Assembly (NCBI GenBank): GCA_018830105.1
Contig: JAHJTC010000024.1
Span: 124,001 to 188,000 of the forward strand
Direction of reading: 5' to 3'
DNA: 64,000 bases
Source: Bacteroidota bacterium
GTDB taxonomy: Bacteria > Bacteroidota > Bacteroidia > Bacteroidales > F082
Part shown: piece after piece, positions 51,811-62,242 of the stretch
Layout of the letters: each line of letters opens with the position of its first letter
Position numbering within the stretch: the first letter of the stretch is position 1
Made by a program: the position numbers and the translations under genes
Notes under the pieces: generated by a model
Seen by the model: only the letters and a program-made list of their open reading frames with translations
The model's database searches: none
Told to the model about the DNA's origin: nothing

Positions 51811-51814
51811 TGTT

Positions 51815-52972
51815 CTATTTATTAAGTTGAGGTTTCCAATACACCAGATGATTGCCCATAATCATCACTACAGTTTCGTTGTCGGGCAAAAAGTCGAATG
51901 CCGTGCGGCCATCAGGAGGCAAAATACTTTCGCCGGCATTTTTTTCATATAACCGATAAGCCTGTTCGAAGCGATCCAGCATTCGGCCTGTTTCAAAATC
52001 ATAGATTTGTACTTCGGGAAAACGGTTTGTAAATGATACTACCCCAAAATAGCGGCCATCGTGGCTCAATTTATAGGTTGGCTCGGCATTGGTGCGCGAC
52101 ATAAAACCTCTTCGCGATGCCTCTCCTGTAGCAGCGTAAGCCATCGACACATAAGCTTCACGAAAGGAAGGGGCTGATTGAGCCTTGAGGTGTGGGATAT
52201 GCTGCACAAAAATCCATTGGCCATCCTTACTGAAATCGAGTTTATAGACGACATGATACAGATCGTTTACGGTAAATTTCAATTCAAAATTCTCGGTATC
52301 GAATACACTCACCCGCTCTTTGTACTTGGAATCAATTTTCAGTGATTTTTTATTCTTTTTGTAACGAGGATCACGTTTAAGCTTATCGGCATCCGGTTTG
52401 TGCGACACTGCAATCCATTTTCCGTCGGGCGAAACGGCAATGGCATTGGAAGCGTCGTTCACCCTGAAAGCCTTGCTGCGTTTGCCGGATGGCAAGCTCC
52501 AGAATACAACTTCTTCACCCGAAACAGTCACTGCATATTGTTCATCATCTGTAATGATTACCTGATGATATTCGTTGAAATGCTTGATCAGCTTGCCTGT
52601 TTTGGTATCAATTATTTCAAATTCTACCTCACGATCCTGATTAAGTTTGAGATCTAAATAAAACAACTGTCGCAATAAGATATAGGTGTCGTTTGCGCTG
52701 TATTGCACCTCAGATCCGGCGTACCAATTGCCCACATCATATTCTGCTGTAACTTTCCTGCTTTCGAGGTCGAATAAATAAAAGGGATGACCCTGGGTGC
52801 TACTAATGGCGAGGGTTTTGTGATTATTGGCGACATTCAGCCCCGACAAAAGATAGCTGTCTTTTTTAAGCACAATGCGCTCAAAATCAGTATTGGAGTT
52901 TTGTGCATTGGCAGTAGTTGTAATCAAAACAAGTGAAATCACAACAAGATTAAGTATCCCTGAAATTTTCAT
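51815..52972 (-). CDS. Secreted WD40-like beta-propeller protein
   Basis: A 385-residue exported protein with signal peptide MKISGILNLVVISLVLITTTANAQ. Repeats with the WD40/YVTN pattern are visible: LAISSTQGHPFYLFDLESRKVTAEYDV, DTKTGKLIKHFNEYHQVIITDDEQYAVTVSGEEVVFWSLPSGKRSKAFRV, NAIAVSPDGKWIAVSHKP, YKLDFSKDGQWIFVQH, LSHDGRYFGVVSFTN and FLPDNETVVMIMG. An ATG 42 bases upstream is in frame but would add a hydrophilic extension before the signal peptide. First gene of the operon with the TonB-C-like and PQQ-propeller genes. Function unknown. Confidence 0.82.
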   Translation of the reverse strand: MKISGILNLVVISLVLITTTANAQNSNTDFERIVLKKDSYLLSGLNVANNHKTLAISSTQGHPFYLFDLESRKVTAEYDVGNWYAGSEVQYSANDTYILLRQLFYLDLKLNQDREVEFEIIDTKTGKLIKHFNEYHQVIITDDEQYAVTVSGEEVVFWSLPSGKRSKAFRVNDASNAIAVSPDGKWIAVSHKPDADKLKRDPRYKKNKKSLKIDSKYKERVSVFDTENFELKFTVNDLYHVVYKLDFSKDGQWIFVQHIPHLKAQSAPSFREAYVSMAYAATGEASRRGFMSRTNAEPTYKLSHDGRYFGVVSFTNRFPEVQIYDFETGRMLDRFEQAYRLYEKNAGESILPPDGRTAFDFLPDNETVVMIMGNHLVYWKPQLNK

Positions 52973-53012
52973 TTTGTGGCGTTTTAATAAAATCACAGCA
53001 CTTCCGGCCTGC

Positions 53013-53110
53013 ATAATTGTTGAAACCTCAAAAAATAAGGGTGCAAGCAGAAGTAGCTGTGAAAATAATTTTAAGCCTTACTATTTCTTGATTTGGGTTT
53101 CAACAATTAT
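53013..53110. repeat. Perfect 15-bp inverted repeat spanning 98 bases
   Basis: ATAATTGTTGAAACC at 53013-53027 is the exact reverse complement of GGTTTCAACAATTAT at 53096-53110, with 68 bases between. It lies just upstream of the propeller operon. It could be a long-loop RNA stem in that leader, a regulator site, or the ends of a small non-autonomous element. Confidence 0.6.
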
Positions 53111-53229
53111 AAGCCAAAAGTAAGCCCGCTGAACAGCACTGAGGCTCAGGTATTAGCCGTAATCTGTATCCGCTATTTACCGTAGTTAGGAAAAATAACT
53201 AAGGCGGCACAAGGTGTTTATCCGGACGT

Positions 53230-53329
53230 TTATAAATAGCCAGATTGTCAGGAAATGACGAAGTAGCCTTTCTATCCCATCCTGGCCATCCTGAAAGCAA
53301 TCCGCACGCTAACTAACTTCTATTTATAA
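53230..53329. repeat. 10-bp inverted repeat TTATAAATAG / CTATTTATAA
   Basis: The two A/T-rich arms lie 80 bases apart, giving a span of 100 bases, close to the 98-base span of the neighbouring 15-bp repeat. Chance occurrence is possible given the base composition. Confidence 0.35.
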
Positions 53330-53892
53330 GCCCGGTTCACAATCCCCAAACTCCCACCAGCAAAACCAAGCGTGAGAACACTCTTTTTCAAGTTTGATCC
53401 GGGAATCAAATTTTCGCAAATGTGGTAGCGCAAGCCAGCGATAAATTTAAAAAGTGTTAAATTTCCGATCTGCGTTGTTCGATTTGTAAAATCAATCTTT
53501 TTATAATTCCTCAAGAAGTAATACAAACTTTTGTGTAATGCGAATCCATTTATATTTTTTTGGGTTTCAAACGGTTAAATTCGTTCAATACTCAATTCAA
53601 CCAATTTATTTTCCTGAAAACAAACAACCAATTCTATTTATTTTCCGGCAAATAACCAAAGACTCAAAAGCAGCTTACAACTTACAAAGTCTCACAAAAA
53701 GCCCTGATTCCTGCTGCCATATACGGTTCATATCCAACAAATAATTTATTATCTAATTGATTTTATGCATTTTACATCCGGCGCAAGCCGTTCATCAATC
53801 AACAAAGCAGTTAAAGTAAGCTGTGAAGCATTCAGCTGTTACTTTAGGGTCTAAGAAGCAGCATATAAATGCCGTTAATTCGTGAATTTTAA

Positions 53893-53900
53893 TACATTTG
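53893..53900 (+). promoter_or_regulatory. -7 element (TACATTTG) of guaB
   Basis: TACATTTG matches TAnnTTTG 24 bases before the guaB ATG, leaving a leader of about 18 nt. No clear -33 TTTG was found. Confidence 0.5.
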
Positions 53901-53909
53901 CACCACTAA

Positions 53910-55400
<1,491 letters not shown>

Positions 55401-55493
55401 ATTTTAGAATAATAATAATTGTAAATGTTATAATTTATTGCCTTAACAAGCGTTATAAATCATATGCAAAAATTTAATAATCAACACAGTACA

Positions 55494-57506
55494 ATGATTA
55501 AGATGAGAACAATACGAACTTTACTTTTGTCGCTTTTTATAGGTGCAATGATGCTTGTTCAAGCACAAAACAAGCTTGACAAGAAAGTGTTAATGACTAT
55601 TGCGGATGAAAAAGTAACCGTAAAAGAGTTTATCGATGTTTACAGCAAAAACAATGTAAACGATGAAGTCATCGACAAAAAATCGCTGGAAGAATATCTT
55701 GATCTCTACATCAATTTCAAGCTAAAAGTTAAGGAAGCCGAAAATTTGAAGATGGACACTGCCGCAGCCTTCAAAAAAGAACTTGAAGGATACCGCAAGC
55801 AGCTGGCCAAGCCCTATTTTACGAATGATGAAGTAAGTGAGGCTCTTCTTGAAGAGGCCTATCAGCGCAAACTAATGGATGTACGCGCCAGCCATATCTT
55901 GCTGCGACTGGAGAAAGATGCTGCTCCAAGTGATACCCTGGCTGTCTATAACCGCGCTTTGGAGTTGCGCAAACGGATTAAGGCCGGAGAAGATTTTGCT
56001 GCTGTAGCTGTTGAGGCATCCGAAGATCCATCGGCACGCGATCGGGAAGAAATTGTTGGAAAGCAATCTTTCCGTCCGGGCAACAAAGGCGATCTGGGCT
56101 ATTTTTCAGTATTTGATATGGTTTATCCATTCGAAAATGGCGCCTATACTACTCCCGTTGGCGAAGTCTCGATGCCCATCAGAAGCGATTTTGGCTATCA
56201 CCTGATCAAGGTGCAGGATCGCAGCCCCGCTATCGGAACAATGGAAGTAGCCCATATCTACCTTAGTTTGCCTCCGCAGGCGACTGATTCATTGACAACG
56301 GCAAAAGCAGAAAAAATTCAGCGCATCTACACCGAAATCGAGCAAGGCACACCGTTTGAAGAAGCTGTTAAAGCCTATTCAGAAGATCGGGGCTCGGCGC
56401 AGCGCGATGGCAAATTGAGCAAATTTACCGCCAACAGAATCGTGCCTGAGTTTGTTGAGACAATAAAAACCATGGAAGTTGGAGATATCTCAGAACCAGT
56501 GAAAACGCTCTACGGATTTCACATTATAAAACTCATCGGCCTGGAAAAACCAGCTGATTTTGAAGCGGAAAAAACCAAACTTAGTGAGCGTCTTGCTAAA
56601 GATAGCCGCGCTCAAAAAAGCGAAGAAGCTGTGATCACCCAAATTCAAAAAGATGCCGGATTTAAGACCTACGACAAAAATTTACAGTCGTTTATAGCAT
56701 CCCTCGACAGCAGTTTCAATACGGGAAACTGGCAGGCAACTGATGCCACCGACAACAGTTTAGTGTTGTTTAAATTAGGTAAGAAAACATTTAATACTGC
56801 TGATTTTATTGCATACATCATGCAAAAACAGAACAAACAGGAGTACAACGATCCCGCCAGATATGCTTACAAATTATACAATGAATTTGTGAAACAAAGC
56901 AGTTTGGATTACGAGGATAGCATGCTGGAGGAAAAATATCCTGAATTTGCCATGCTGATGGAAGAGTACCATGATGGTATTTTATTGTTCGATCTGATGG
57001 ACAAAGAGGTGTGGTCCAAAGCCATAAAAGATTCTGTCGGTCTCGAAAAATTCTACGATCAAAACAAACAAAATTATCTCTGGAATAACCGTGTTTCAGC
57101 TACTATTTATACGATAAACAAGGAAGAAGATGTTGATAAGGTAGCTCAAATACTCAGAAATACAGAAGTAAATGAAGCTGTACTGGCAGCTTTGGAACAA
57201 GATAGCATCCGTTCAGTGAGAATCAAAAAAGGCAAATACGAAAAGGGCGACAACAATTACGTTGATATGATCAACTGGGAAGTCGGACTGTCAGATGCCT
57301 TGAAATCAAATGTGGATAAGACCACTGTTTTCGTGCGTATTCACGAATTGCTACCTCCTCAGCCTAAAGAACTTGATGAAGCACGGGGCATTATCACTTC
57401 AGACTATCAAACAGCCCTCGAACGGCAATGGGTCGAAAGTCTGAGAGCAAAATATCCTGTCACCATCGACAGTGCTGTCTTCGAAAAAGTTAAAGCAAAT
57501 TACTAA
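55494..57506 (+). CDS. Periplasmic peptidylprolyl isomerase with two parvulin domains
   Basis: A periplasmic folding factor of about 670 residues. A signal peptide (RTIRTLLLSLFIGAMMLVQAQ) precedes a SurA-like helical N-domain (EEYLDLYINFKLKVKEAENLKMDT, ~45-100). Two PpiC/parvulin rotamase domains follow, the first from VRASHILLRLEKDA to SDFGYHLIKVQDR and the second from MEVAHIYLSLPPQA to TLYGFHIIKLIGLE (up to about residue 360). The C-terminal ~300 residues are a helical region that I do not recognise. In-frame ATGs at 55464, 55494 and 55503 exist; 55494 or 55503 gives the most natural signal peptide. First of three adjacent SurA/PpiC-type genes. Confidence 0.9.
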   Translation: MIKMRTIRTLLLSLFIGAMMLVQAQNKLDKKVLMTIADEKVTVKEFIDVYSKNNVNDEVIDKKSLEEYLDLYINFKLKVKEAENLKMDTAAAFKKELEGYRKQLAKPYFTNDEVSEALLEEAYQRKLMDVRASHILLRLEKDAAPSDTLAVYNRALELRKRIKAGEDFAAVAVEASEDPSARDREEIVGKQSFRPGNKGDLGYFSVFDMVYPFENGAYTTPVGEVSMPIRSDFGYHLIKVQDRSPAIGTMEVAHIYLSLPPQATDSLTTAKAEKIQRIYTEIEQGTPFEEAVKAYSEDRGSAQRDGKLSKFTANRIVPEFVETIKTMEVGDISEPVKTLYGFHIIKLIGLEKPADFEAEKTKLSERLAKDSRAQKSEEAVITQIQKDAGFKTYDKNLQSFIASLDSSFNTGNWQATDATDNSLVLFKLGKKTFNTADFIAYIMQKQNKQEYNDPARYAYKLYNEFVKQSSLDYEDSMLEEKYPEFAMLMEEYHDGILLFDLMDKEVWSKAIKDSVGLEKFYDQNKQNYLWNNRVSATIYTINKEEDVDKVAQILRNTEVNEAVLAALEQDSIRSVRIKKGKYEKGDNNYVDMINWEVGLSDALKSNVDKTTVFVRIHELLPPQPKELDEARGIITSDYQTALERQWVESLRAKYPVTIDSAVFEKVKANY

Positions 57507-57519
57507 ACATTAAAATCCA

Positions 57520-58359
57520 ATGTGGCGGTATCTTTTACTGTTGTTTCTGGGCGTAATTTCCTGCACCAATTCGGCCGATCTTTCCAAAGGGGAAGTGATT
57601 GCTAAAGTGTATGGAAATTACCTTTATGAAGCAGATATCAAAGGGATAGTTGGCCCGGAAATATCAAAACAGGATAGTTTGATGCTCGTGAACAGCTTCA
57701 TCGACAATTGGATACGTAAACAACTGCTTATCCGACAGGCTGAAAAAAATCTTACGGCTGCTCAAATGAATTTTAAACAAAATCTTGAGGATTACCGTAA
57801 CTCCTTATTAATCTACAATTACGAATCTCAGCTTATTAAAGAAAAACTGGACACCATCATCTCTGAAAGTGAAATAGCGGACTATTACGAGAATAACAAG
57901 CAAAATTTCGAGCTTCGTCATAATCTTGTTAAGGCCATTTATGCCGTCCTCCCACTGGAATCGGAGCACAAAGATGATTTTAGGGCTTTGATGCAAAATA
58001 CAGATACGCTCGAACTCAATGCACTTGATGAGCTGGCAGGAAATTATGCAATTTCCTATTACAACGATACCTCCAGCTGGATACGCTTCGATGATTTGCT
58101 GATGCAAATACCTATTGAAACCTATAATCAGGAATTGTTTCTAAATAATATCACTTTCGTAGAAGTTGATAACGAACGCTATACTTATATGGTTTACTTT
58201 AGCAATTTCCTGAATAATGAAGGAGTGTCACCTCTTGAAATAGAACATGACAACATCAAAAATATTATTTTAAATCAACGCAAACAATCCCTTTTACGAG
58301 AAACCCATCAGGGACTGTATGACAAAGCGTTACGAGAAAAAGTAATAGAAATTTATTAA
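57520..58359 (+). CDS. SurA-N-like lipoprotein lacking a parvulin domain
   Basis: A 279-residue lipoprotein (MWRYLLLLFLGVISC, Cys15). The first ~120 residues (VIAKVYGNYLYEADIKGIVG, LVNSFIDNWIRKQLLIRQAEKNL, ISESEIADYYENNKQNF) copy the chaperone domain of SurA/PpiC proteins. The region where the rotamase would follow has none of the parvulin motifs (no HIL, no GxLG, no FGYHII), so it is probably a chaperone without isomerase activity. It sits 13 bases behind the two-parvulin gene and ahead of a full SurA gene, which suggests a shared pathway for outer-membrane or secreted proteins. Confidence 0.82.
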   Translation: MWRYLLLLFLGVISCTNSADLSKGEVIAKVYGNYLYEADIKGIVGPEISKQDSLMLVNSFIDNWIRKQLLIRQAEKNLTAAQMNFKQNLEDYRNSLLIYNYESQLIKEKLDTIISESEIADYYENNKQNFELRHNLVKAIYAVLPLESEHKDDFRALMQNTDTLELNALDELAGNYAISYYNDTSSWIRFDDLLMQIPIETYNQELFLNNITFVEVDNERYTYMVYFSNFLNNEGVSPLEIEHDNIKNIILNQRKQSLLRETHQGLYDKALREKVIEIY

Positions 58360-58433
58360 AGAAATAAATAGAACGCTTCTTCTTTAAATGAAGCAATAAA
58401 AATGTAACTGCTGGTTCAATTGCCTAACAATAA

Positions 58434-58445
58434 GCTTTGCAAAGC
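58434..58445. repeat. 12-bp perfect palindrome upstream of the SurA gene
   Basis: GCTTTGCAAAGC is a perfect palindrome 26 bases before the surA-like ATG. It could be an operator; chance cannot be excluded. Confidence 0.3.
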
Positions 58446-58471
58446 AGTGTTATTAAAAAGAAAATACCAAA

Positions 58472-59827
58472 ATGACCCAAAAAAATATCATTTTTTCGAT
58501 ATTGGCAATCCTGTTGATAGGACTTCAGCCCATTACTGCCCAGCAGAAACAAGTAATTGATCAGGTAGCTGCTGTTGTAGGCAAGCATGTGATTCTTCAA
58601 TCCGACATTGAAAATCAATACATTCAGTACCGTCTGCAACGTGGCATTAGTGGCAGTGCCGAGTCCATTCGCTGCCAGATACTGGAGGATCTTTTATTTC
58701 AAAAATTGATGCTGAATCAGGCAGAAATCGACAGTATAACCGTAACCGACGAACAAATAAATCAGGAGATGGAGCGAAGGCTTCGCTATTTTATTGATGA
58801 ACTGGGATCGCAGGAAAAGCTGGAAGCCTATTACAATAAATCCATCAACGACATTAAAAATGAGCTGAGACGACTTGTTAAGGATCAGATGCTTGTGCAG
58901 GAAGTACAAAACAACATCATGATGAATGTTGAAGTTACCCCTTCGGAAATACGATCATTTTATCGTTCAATACCTACTGACAGCATTCCAATGATCAATA
59001 CCGAATATGAAATAGCCCAAATTGTAAAAAATCCACCAATCAGCATCGACGAAAAACTGCAGGTCAAAGAACGGTTATATACCTTGCGGAAACGTATTCT
59101 CGATGGAGAACGTTTTTCTACTTTGGCAGTTTTATACTCCGAAGACCCCGGTTCTGCGCGCAAAGGCGGAGAGCTTGGCTATTATGGAAGAGGTGAATTA
59201 TATCCTGAATTTGAAGCCGTTGCCTTTAGTCTGAAAGATGGTGAAATCTCGGAAATAGTTGAAACAGAAGCCGGATTTCATATTATTCAAATGATAGGCA
59301 GACGCGGCGAATACGTCAATGTGCGCCATATTTTGCTGATGGCAAAAGTTTCGCTTGAATCGCTCGAAAAAGCAAAAAACGAACTGGACACCATTGCCGC
59401 ACTTATTAGAAATGACAGTATCACTTTTGAGCAAGCCGTTGAAAAATATAGCCAGGCTCCTAACAAAAGCAAGGGCGGTCTTTTGTTAAACCCTTACACC
59501 GGAAGCACACTTTTCGAAGCCGATGATTTAGACCCACAGGTTTCATTTGTGATCGACAAGCTTAAAGTAGGTGAAATTAGTGATCCGGTGCCCATGAAAA
59601 CAGAGGATGGAAAAGATGCCTACCGTATCGTGATGCTTAAGAAAAAAACCACACCCCATCAAGCCAATCTGAAAGACGACTACAACCGGCTACAAATGAT
59701 GGCCCTGCAACAAAAAAAACAAGCCAGTATTGAAAAGTGGATTCGCAATAAATCGAATTCAGCCTATGTTCGCATCAGCGAAAATTTCGGAGATTGCAAC
59801 TTCACAAACAACTGGATGAATGAGTAA
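58472..59827 (+). CDS. SurA-type periplasmic chaperone/peptidylprolyl isomerase
   Basis: SurA escorts unfolded outer-membrane proteins through the periplasm to the BAM complex. The 451-residue protein has a signal peptide ending TAQ, the SurA N-domain (VVGKHVILQSDIENQYIQYRLQ ... CQILEDLLFQKLMLNQAEID), a first parvulin domain (EIAQIVKNPP ... YSEDPGSARKGGELGYYGRGEL ... EAGFHIIQMIGRRG, ~170-275) and a second (NVRHILLMAKVS ... NKSKGGLLLNP ... DAYRIVMLKKKT, ~277-385). Third of the SurA/PpiC run; 25 bases before moxR. Confidence 0.93.
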   Translation: MTQKNIIFSILAILLIGLQPITAQQKQVIDQVAAVVGKHVILQSDIENQYIQYRLQRGISGSAESIRCQILEDLLFQKLMLNQAEIDSITVTDEQINQEMERRLRYFIDELGSQEKLEAYYNKSINDIKNELRRLVKDQMLVQEVQNNIMMNVEVTPSEIRSFYRSIPTDSIPMINTEYEIAQIVKNPPISIDEKLQVKERLYTLRKRILDGERFSTLAVLYSEDPGSARKGGELGYYGRGELYPEFEAVAFSLKDGEISEIVETEAGFHIIQMIGRRGEYVNVRHILLMAKVSLESLEKAKNELDTIAALIRNDSITFEQAVEKYSQAPNKSKGGLLLNPYTGSTLFEADDLDPQVSFVIDKLKVGEISDPVPMKTEDGKDAYRIVMLKKKTTPHQANLKDDYNRLQMMALQQKKQASIEKWIRNKSNSAYVRISENFGDCNFTNNWMNE

Positions 59828-59852
59828 ACTTGAGGACAAGAAATAATTTTTT

Positions 59853-60812
59853 ATGTTTAAAACAGATACTGAAGCCGCTCAGGCTTTACGCGATAAATAC
59901 AAAATTCTAAAAGCAGAAATTGGGAAAGTAATTATCGGGCAAGACGATATAATTCATCAAACCCTGTTGGCGATTTTCAGTCAGGGACATGTATTACTTG
60001 TTGGTGTGCCCGGATTAGCTAAAACATTACTGGTTAACACGATAGGGCAAGTATTGGGGTTGAGTTTTAACCGCATACAGTTCACACCCGACCTGATGCC
60101 TTCAGACATCATAGGCACAGAAATTCTTGATGAAACACGCCATTTCAAATTTATCAAAGGACCGGTATTCTCCAATGTTATACTCGCTGATGAAATTAAC
60201 CGTACGCCGCCTAAAACACAGGCAGCCCTGCTCGAAGCTATGCAAGAAAAACGCATAACCGTTGCCGGACAAACGCACAAACTTAGTGAGCCATTCTTTG
60301 TTTTGGCCACACAAAACCCAATCGAACAGGAAGGCACCTACCCCCTTCCCGAAGCACAGCTCGACCGGTTTATGTTTAACCTCTGGCTCGACTATCCTTC
60401 CTTTGATGAAGAAATAACCGTGGTAAAAAACACCACCAGTGGACAAAAAAATACCGTTGAGGCCCTGATGAATGCGGAAGAAATCAGTTATTTTCAGCAG
60501 TTGGTAAGGCGCGTTCCAGTGGCCGATAATGTATATGAATATGCCGTAAAACTGGTTGCTAAAACCAGGCCGAAAACAGTTGATGCACACGAATGGACCA
60601 ATAAGTTTATCAGCTGGGGAGCTGGCCCGCGTGCCTCCCAATATTTGATTCTCGGTGCAAAAGCCAACGCACTTTTCAACGGCAAATATTCTCCTGATAT
60701 TGAGGATGTAAAAGCAGTTGCCCTACCTATCCTAAGGCATCGTCTGGTGCGCAATTATACTGCCGAAGCAGAAGGTATTAGCATGGCAGATATCATCCAA
60801 AAACTTGTTTAA
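59853..60812 (+). CDS. MoxR family AAA+ ATPase
   Basis: A MoxR-type AAA+ chaperone of 319 residues. Walker A is GVPGLAKTLL (~residues 50-59), Walker B VILADEINRTPPKTQAALLEAMQE (~109-132), sensor 1 FVLATQNPIEQEGTYPLPEAQLDRF (~147-172), plus the lid domain. MoxR proteins help mature metal- or VWA-domain partners and usually precede DUF58 and VWA (Bat) genes. Here none follows; the next genes are a membrane-fusion protein and a permease. It is close behind the SurA gene (25 bases) and probably co-transcribed. Confidence 0.93.
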   Translation: MFKTDTEAAQALRDKYKILKAEIGKVIIGQDDIIHQTLLAIFSQGHVLLVGVPGLAKTLLVNTIGQVLGLSFNRIQFTPDLMPSDIIGTEILDETRHFKFIKGPVFSNVILADEINRTPPKTQAALLEAMQEKRITVAGQTHKLSEPFFVLATQNPIEQEGTYPLPEAQLDRFMFNLWLDYPSFDEEITVVKNTTSGQKNTVEALMNAEEISYFQQLVRRVPVADNVYEYAVKLVAKTRPKTVDAHEWTNKFISWGAGPRASQYLILGAKANALFNGKYSPDIEDVKAVALPILRHRLVRNYTAEAEGISMADIIQKLV

Positions 60813-60852
60813 TTGATGAAAAGCTGTATTAAAAATTAACAATAGCAGGCTT

Positions 60853-62235
60853 ATGAAATCTAGAGTAAAAATTTATATCAGCTTAGGCGTAATACTGGCG
60901 CTCATTCTGATAACCTGGTATGCTACCCGAACAGATACCGACAGCAGTTTAATTATAACTGCGCCGGTTAAAAAGGGTAATTTTGTGATCAGTGTTTCCA
61001 CAACGGGTGAGCTGGAAGCCAAAAGCTCAGAAAAAATCTATGGCCCCTCCCCTTCCAGTTTGCGCGAAGCACGCCTGTGGCAGCTAAAAATTGAAGATAT
61101 CATTGCCGATGGGTCTATTGTTGACTCAGGCGATTATGTCGCCCGTTTGGATCGAGCTGAACTGACCAATAAAATAAAAGATCAGGAGATTGACATCGAA
61201 ACCTTTCAAAATAATTACACCAAAACGCAGCTCGATACTACCATGGATTTACGCGCTGCACGCAATGAATTGGTAAACCTTCGTTATGCCATGGAAGAAG
61301 CGCAAATTGCCGTGGATCAGTCGATTTATGAGCCACCGGCAACACAGCGTCAGGTGCAGATTGAGCTCGACAGAGCCGAACGTTCACTCGATCAGGCCAT
61401 ACGCAATTACTCCCTGAAGTATGAAAAAGCGGTTGCCAATATGAGTGAAGTTGCCAATGCGCTGCGCAAAAAGGAAGGAGAGTACGAGAAGCTGGTTGCG
61501 CTGAACAGAGAATTTACCATTACAGCACCAAAAGCAGGGATGGTAGTTTATCAGCGCGACTGGGACGGCAAAAAAAGAGGTGTGGGCTCAACAATCAGCG
61601 CCTGGGAAAATGTAGTAGCCACCTTGCCAAACCTACGCGAAATGATTACCAAAACTTATGTCAATGAGATTGATATTTCAAAAGTTAAAACCGGACAACG
61701 GGTTGAAATTGGCGTAGATGCCTTCCCTGAAAAGAATTATACCGGCCAGGTTATCGAAGTTGCCAATATTGGCGAACAGATGCGCAACAGCAATGCCAAG
61801 GTTTTTGAAGTAAAAATCGAAGTCAATGAGTTTGACTCCATTCTTCGGCCTGCTATGACAACAAAAAACGTGATCATCACCAATGAAATAGAAGACGTTG
61901 TTTTTATTCCTCTGGAAGGAATTTTTAACCTCGACACTATTCAATTTGTTTACACTTCCGGGCGAAGGCAACAAGTAATTGCCGGAAAATCCAATGACAA
62001 CGAAATTGTTATAAAAGAGGGCTTGAAAGAAGGCGATGTCATTCGACTTAGCCAGCCCGAGAAACCGGAAAGTTACAAGATTAATTACCTTGATCCTGAA
62101 ATAGTTGACCGCTATAAGGAAAAAGAAAAAATCGAAACGACGCCTAAGCCGGAGGAGAAACCGGCACCTAAGCGCGAAGCTGACGTAAAACAAGGCCAAA
62201 GAGGACAAAAAGGAACCGGAAAACGCCCTAACTGA
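60853..62235 (+). CDS. HlyD/MacA-like membrane-fusion protein
   Basis: A periplasmic adaptor of 460 residues, anchored by one N-terminal helix (IYISLGVILALILITWYAT, ~6-24). Barrel-sandwich/lipoyl halves flank a long helical hairpin (~100-215, with IKDQEIDIETFQNNY and YEKAVANMSEVANALRKKEGEYEKL). The second half reads ITAPKAGMVVYQRDW, then a beta-barrel domain (TYVNEIDISKVKTGQRVEIGVDAFPEKNYTGQV). The C-terminus is rich in Lys, Glu and Pro. It would connect the MacB-type permease encoded 7 bases downstream to an outer-membrane channel. Confidence 0.9.
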   Translation: MKSRVKIYISLGVILALILITWYATRTDTDSSLIITAPVKKGNFVISVSTTGELEAKSSEKIYGPSPSSLREARLWQLKIEDIIADGSIVDSGDYVARLDRAELTNKIKDQEIDIETFQNNYTKTQLDTTMDLRAARNELVNLRYAMEEAQIAVDQSIYEPPATQRQVQIELDRAERSLDQAIRNYSLKYEKAVANMSEVANALRKKEGEYEKLVALNREFTITAPKAGMVVYQRDWDGKKRGVGSTISAWENVVATLPNLREMITKTYVNEIDISKVKTGQRVEIGVDAFPEKNYTGQVIEVANIGEQMRNSNAKVFEVKIEVNEFDSILRPAMTTKNVIITNEIEDVVFIPLEGIFNLDTIQFVYTSGRRQQVIAGKSNDNEIVIKEGLKEGDVIRLSQPEKPESYKINYLDPEIVDRYKEKEKIETTPKPEEKPAPKREADVKQGQRGQKGTGKRPN

Positions 62236-62242
62236 TCAAATT

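Noticed and set aside
53013..53110. GTTGAAAC-type arms reminiscent of CRISPR repeat ends.
   Set aside because: Only one inverted pair is present, with no direct repeat spacing and no cas genes.
53538..53744. A 68-codon plus-strand frame upstream of guaB.
   Set aside because: Low-complexity A/T-driven translation with no domain, signal peptide or promoter.
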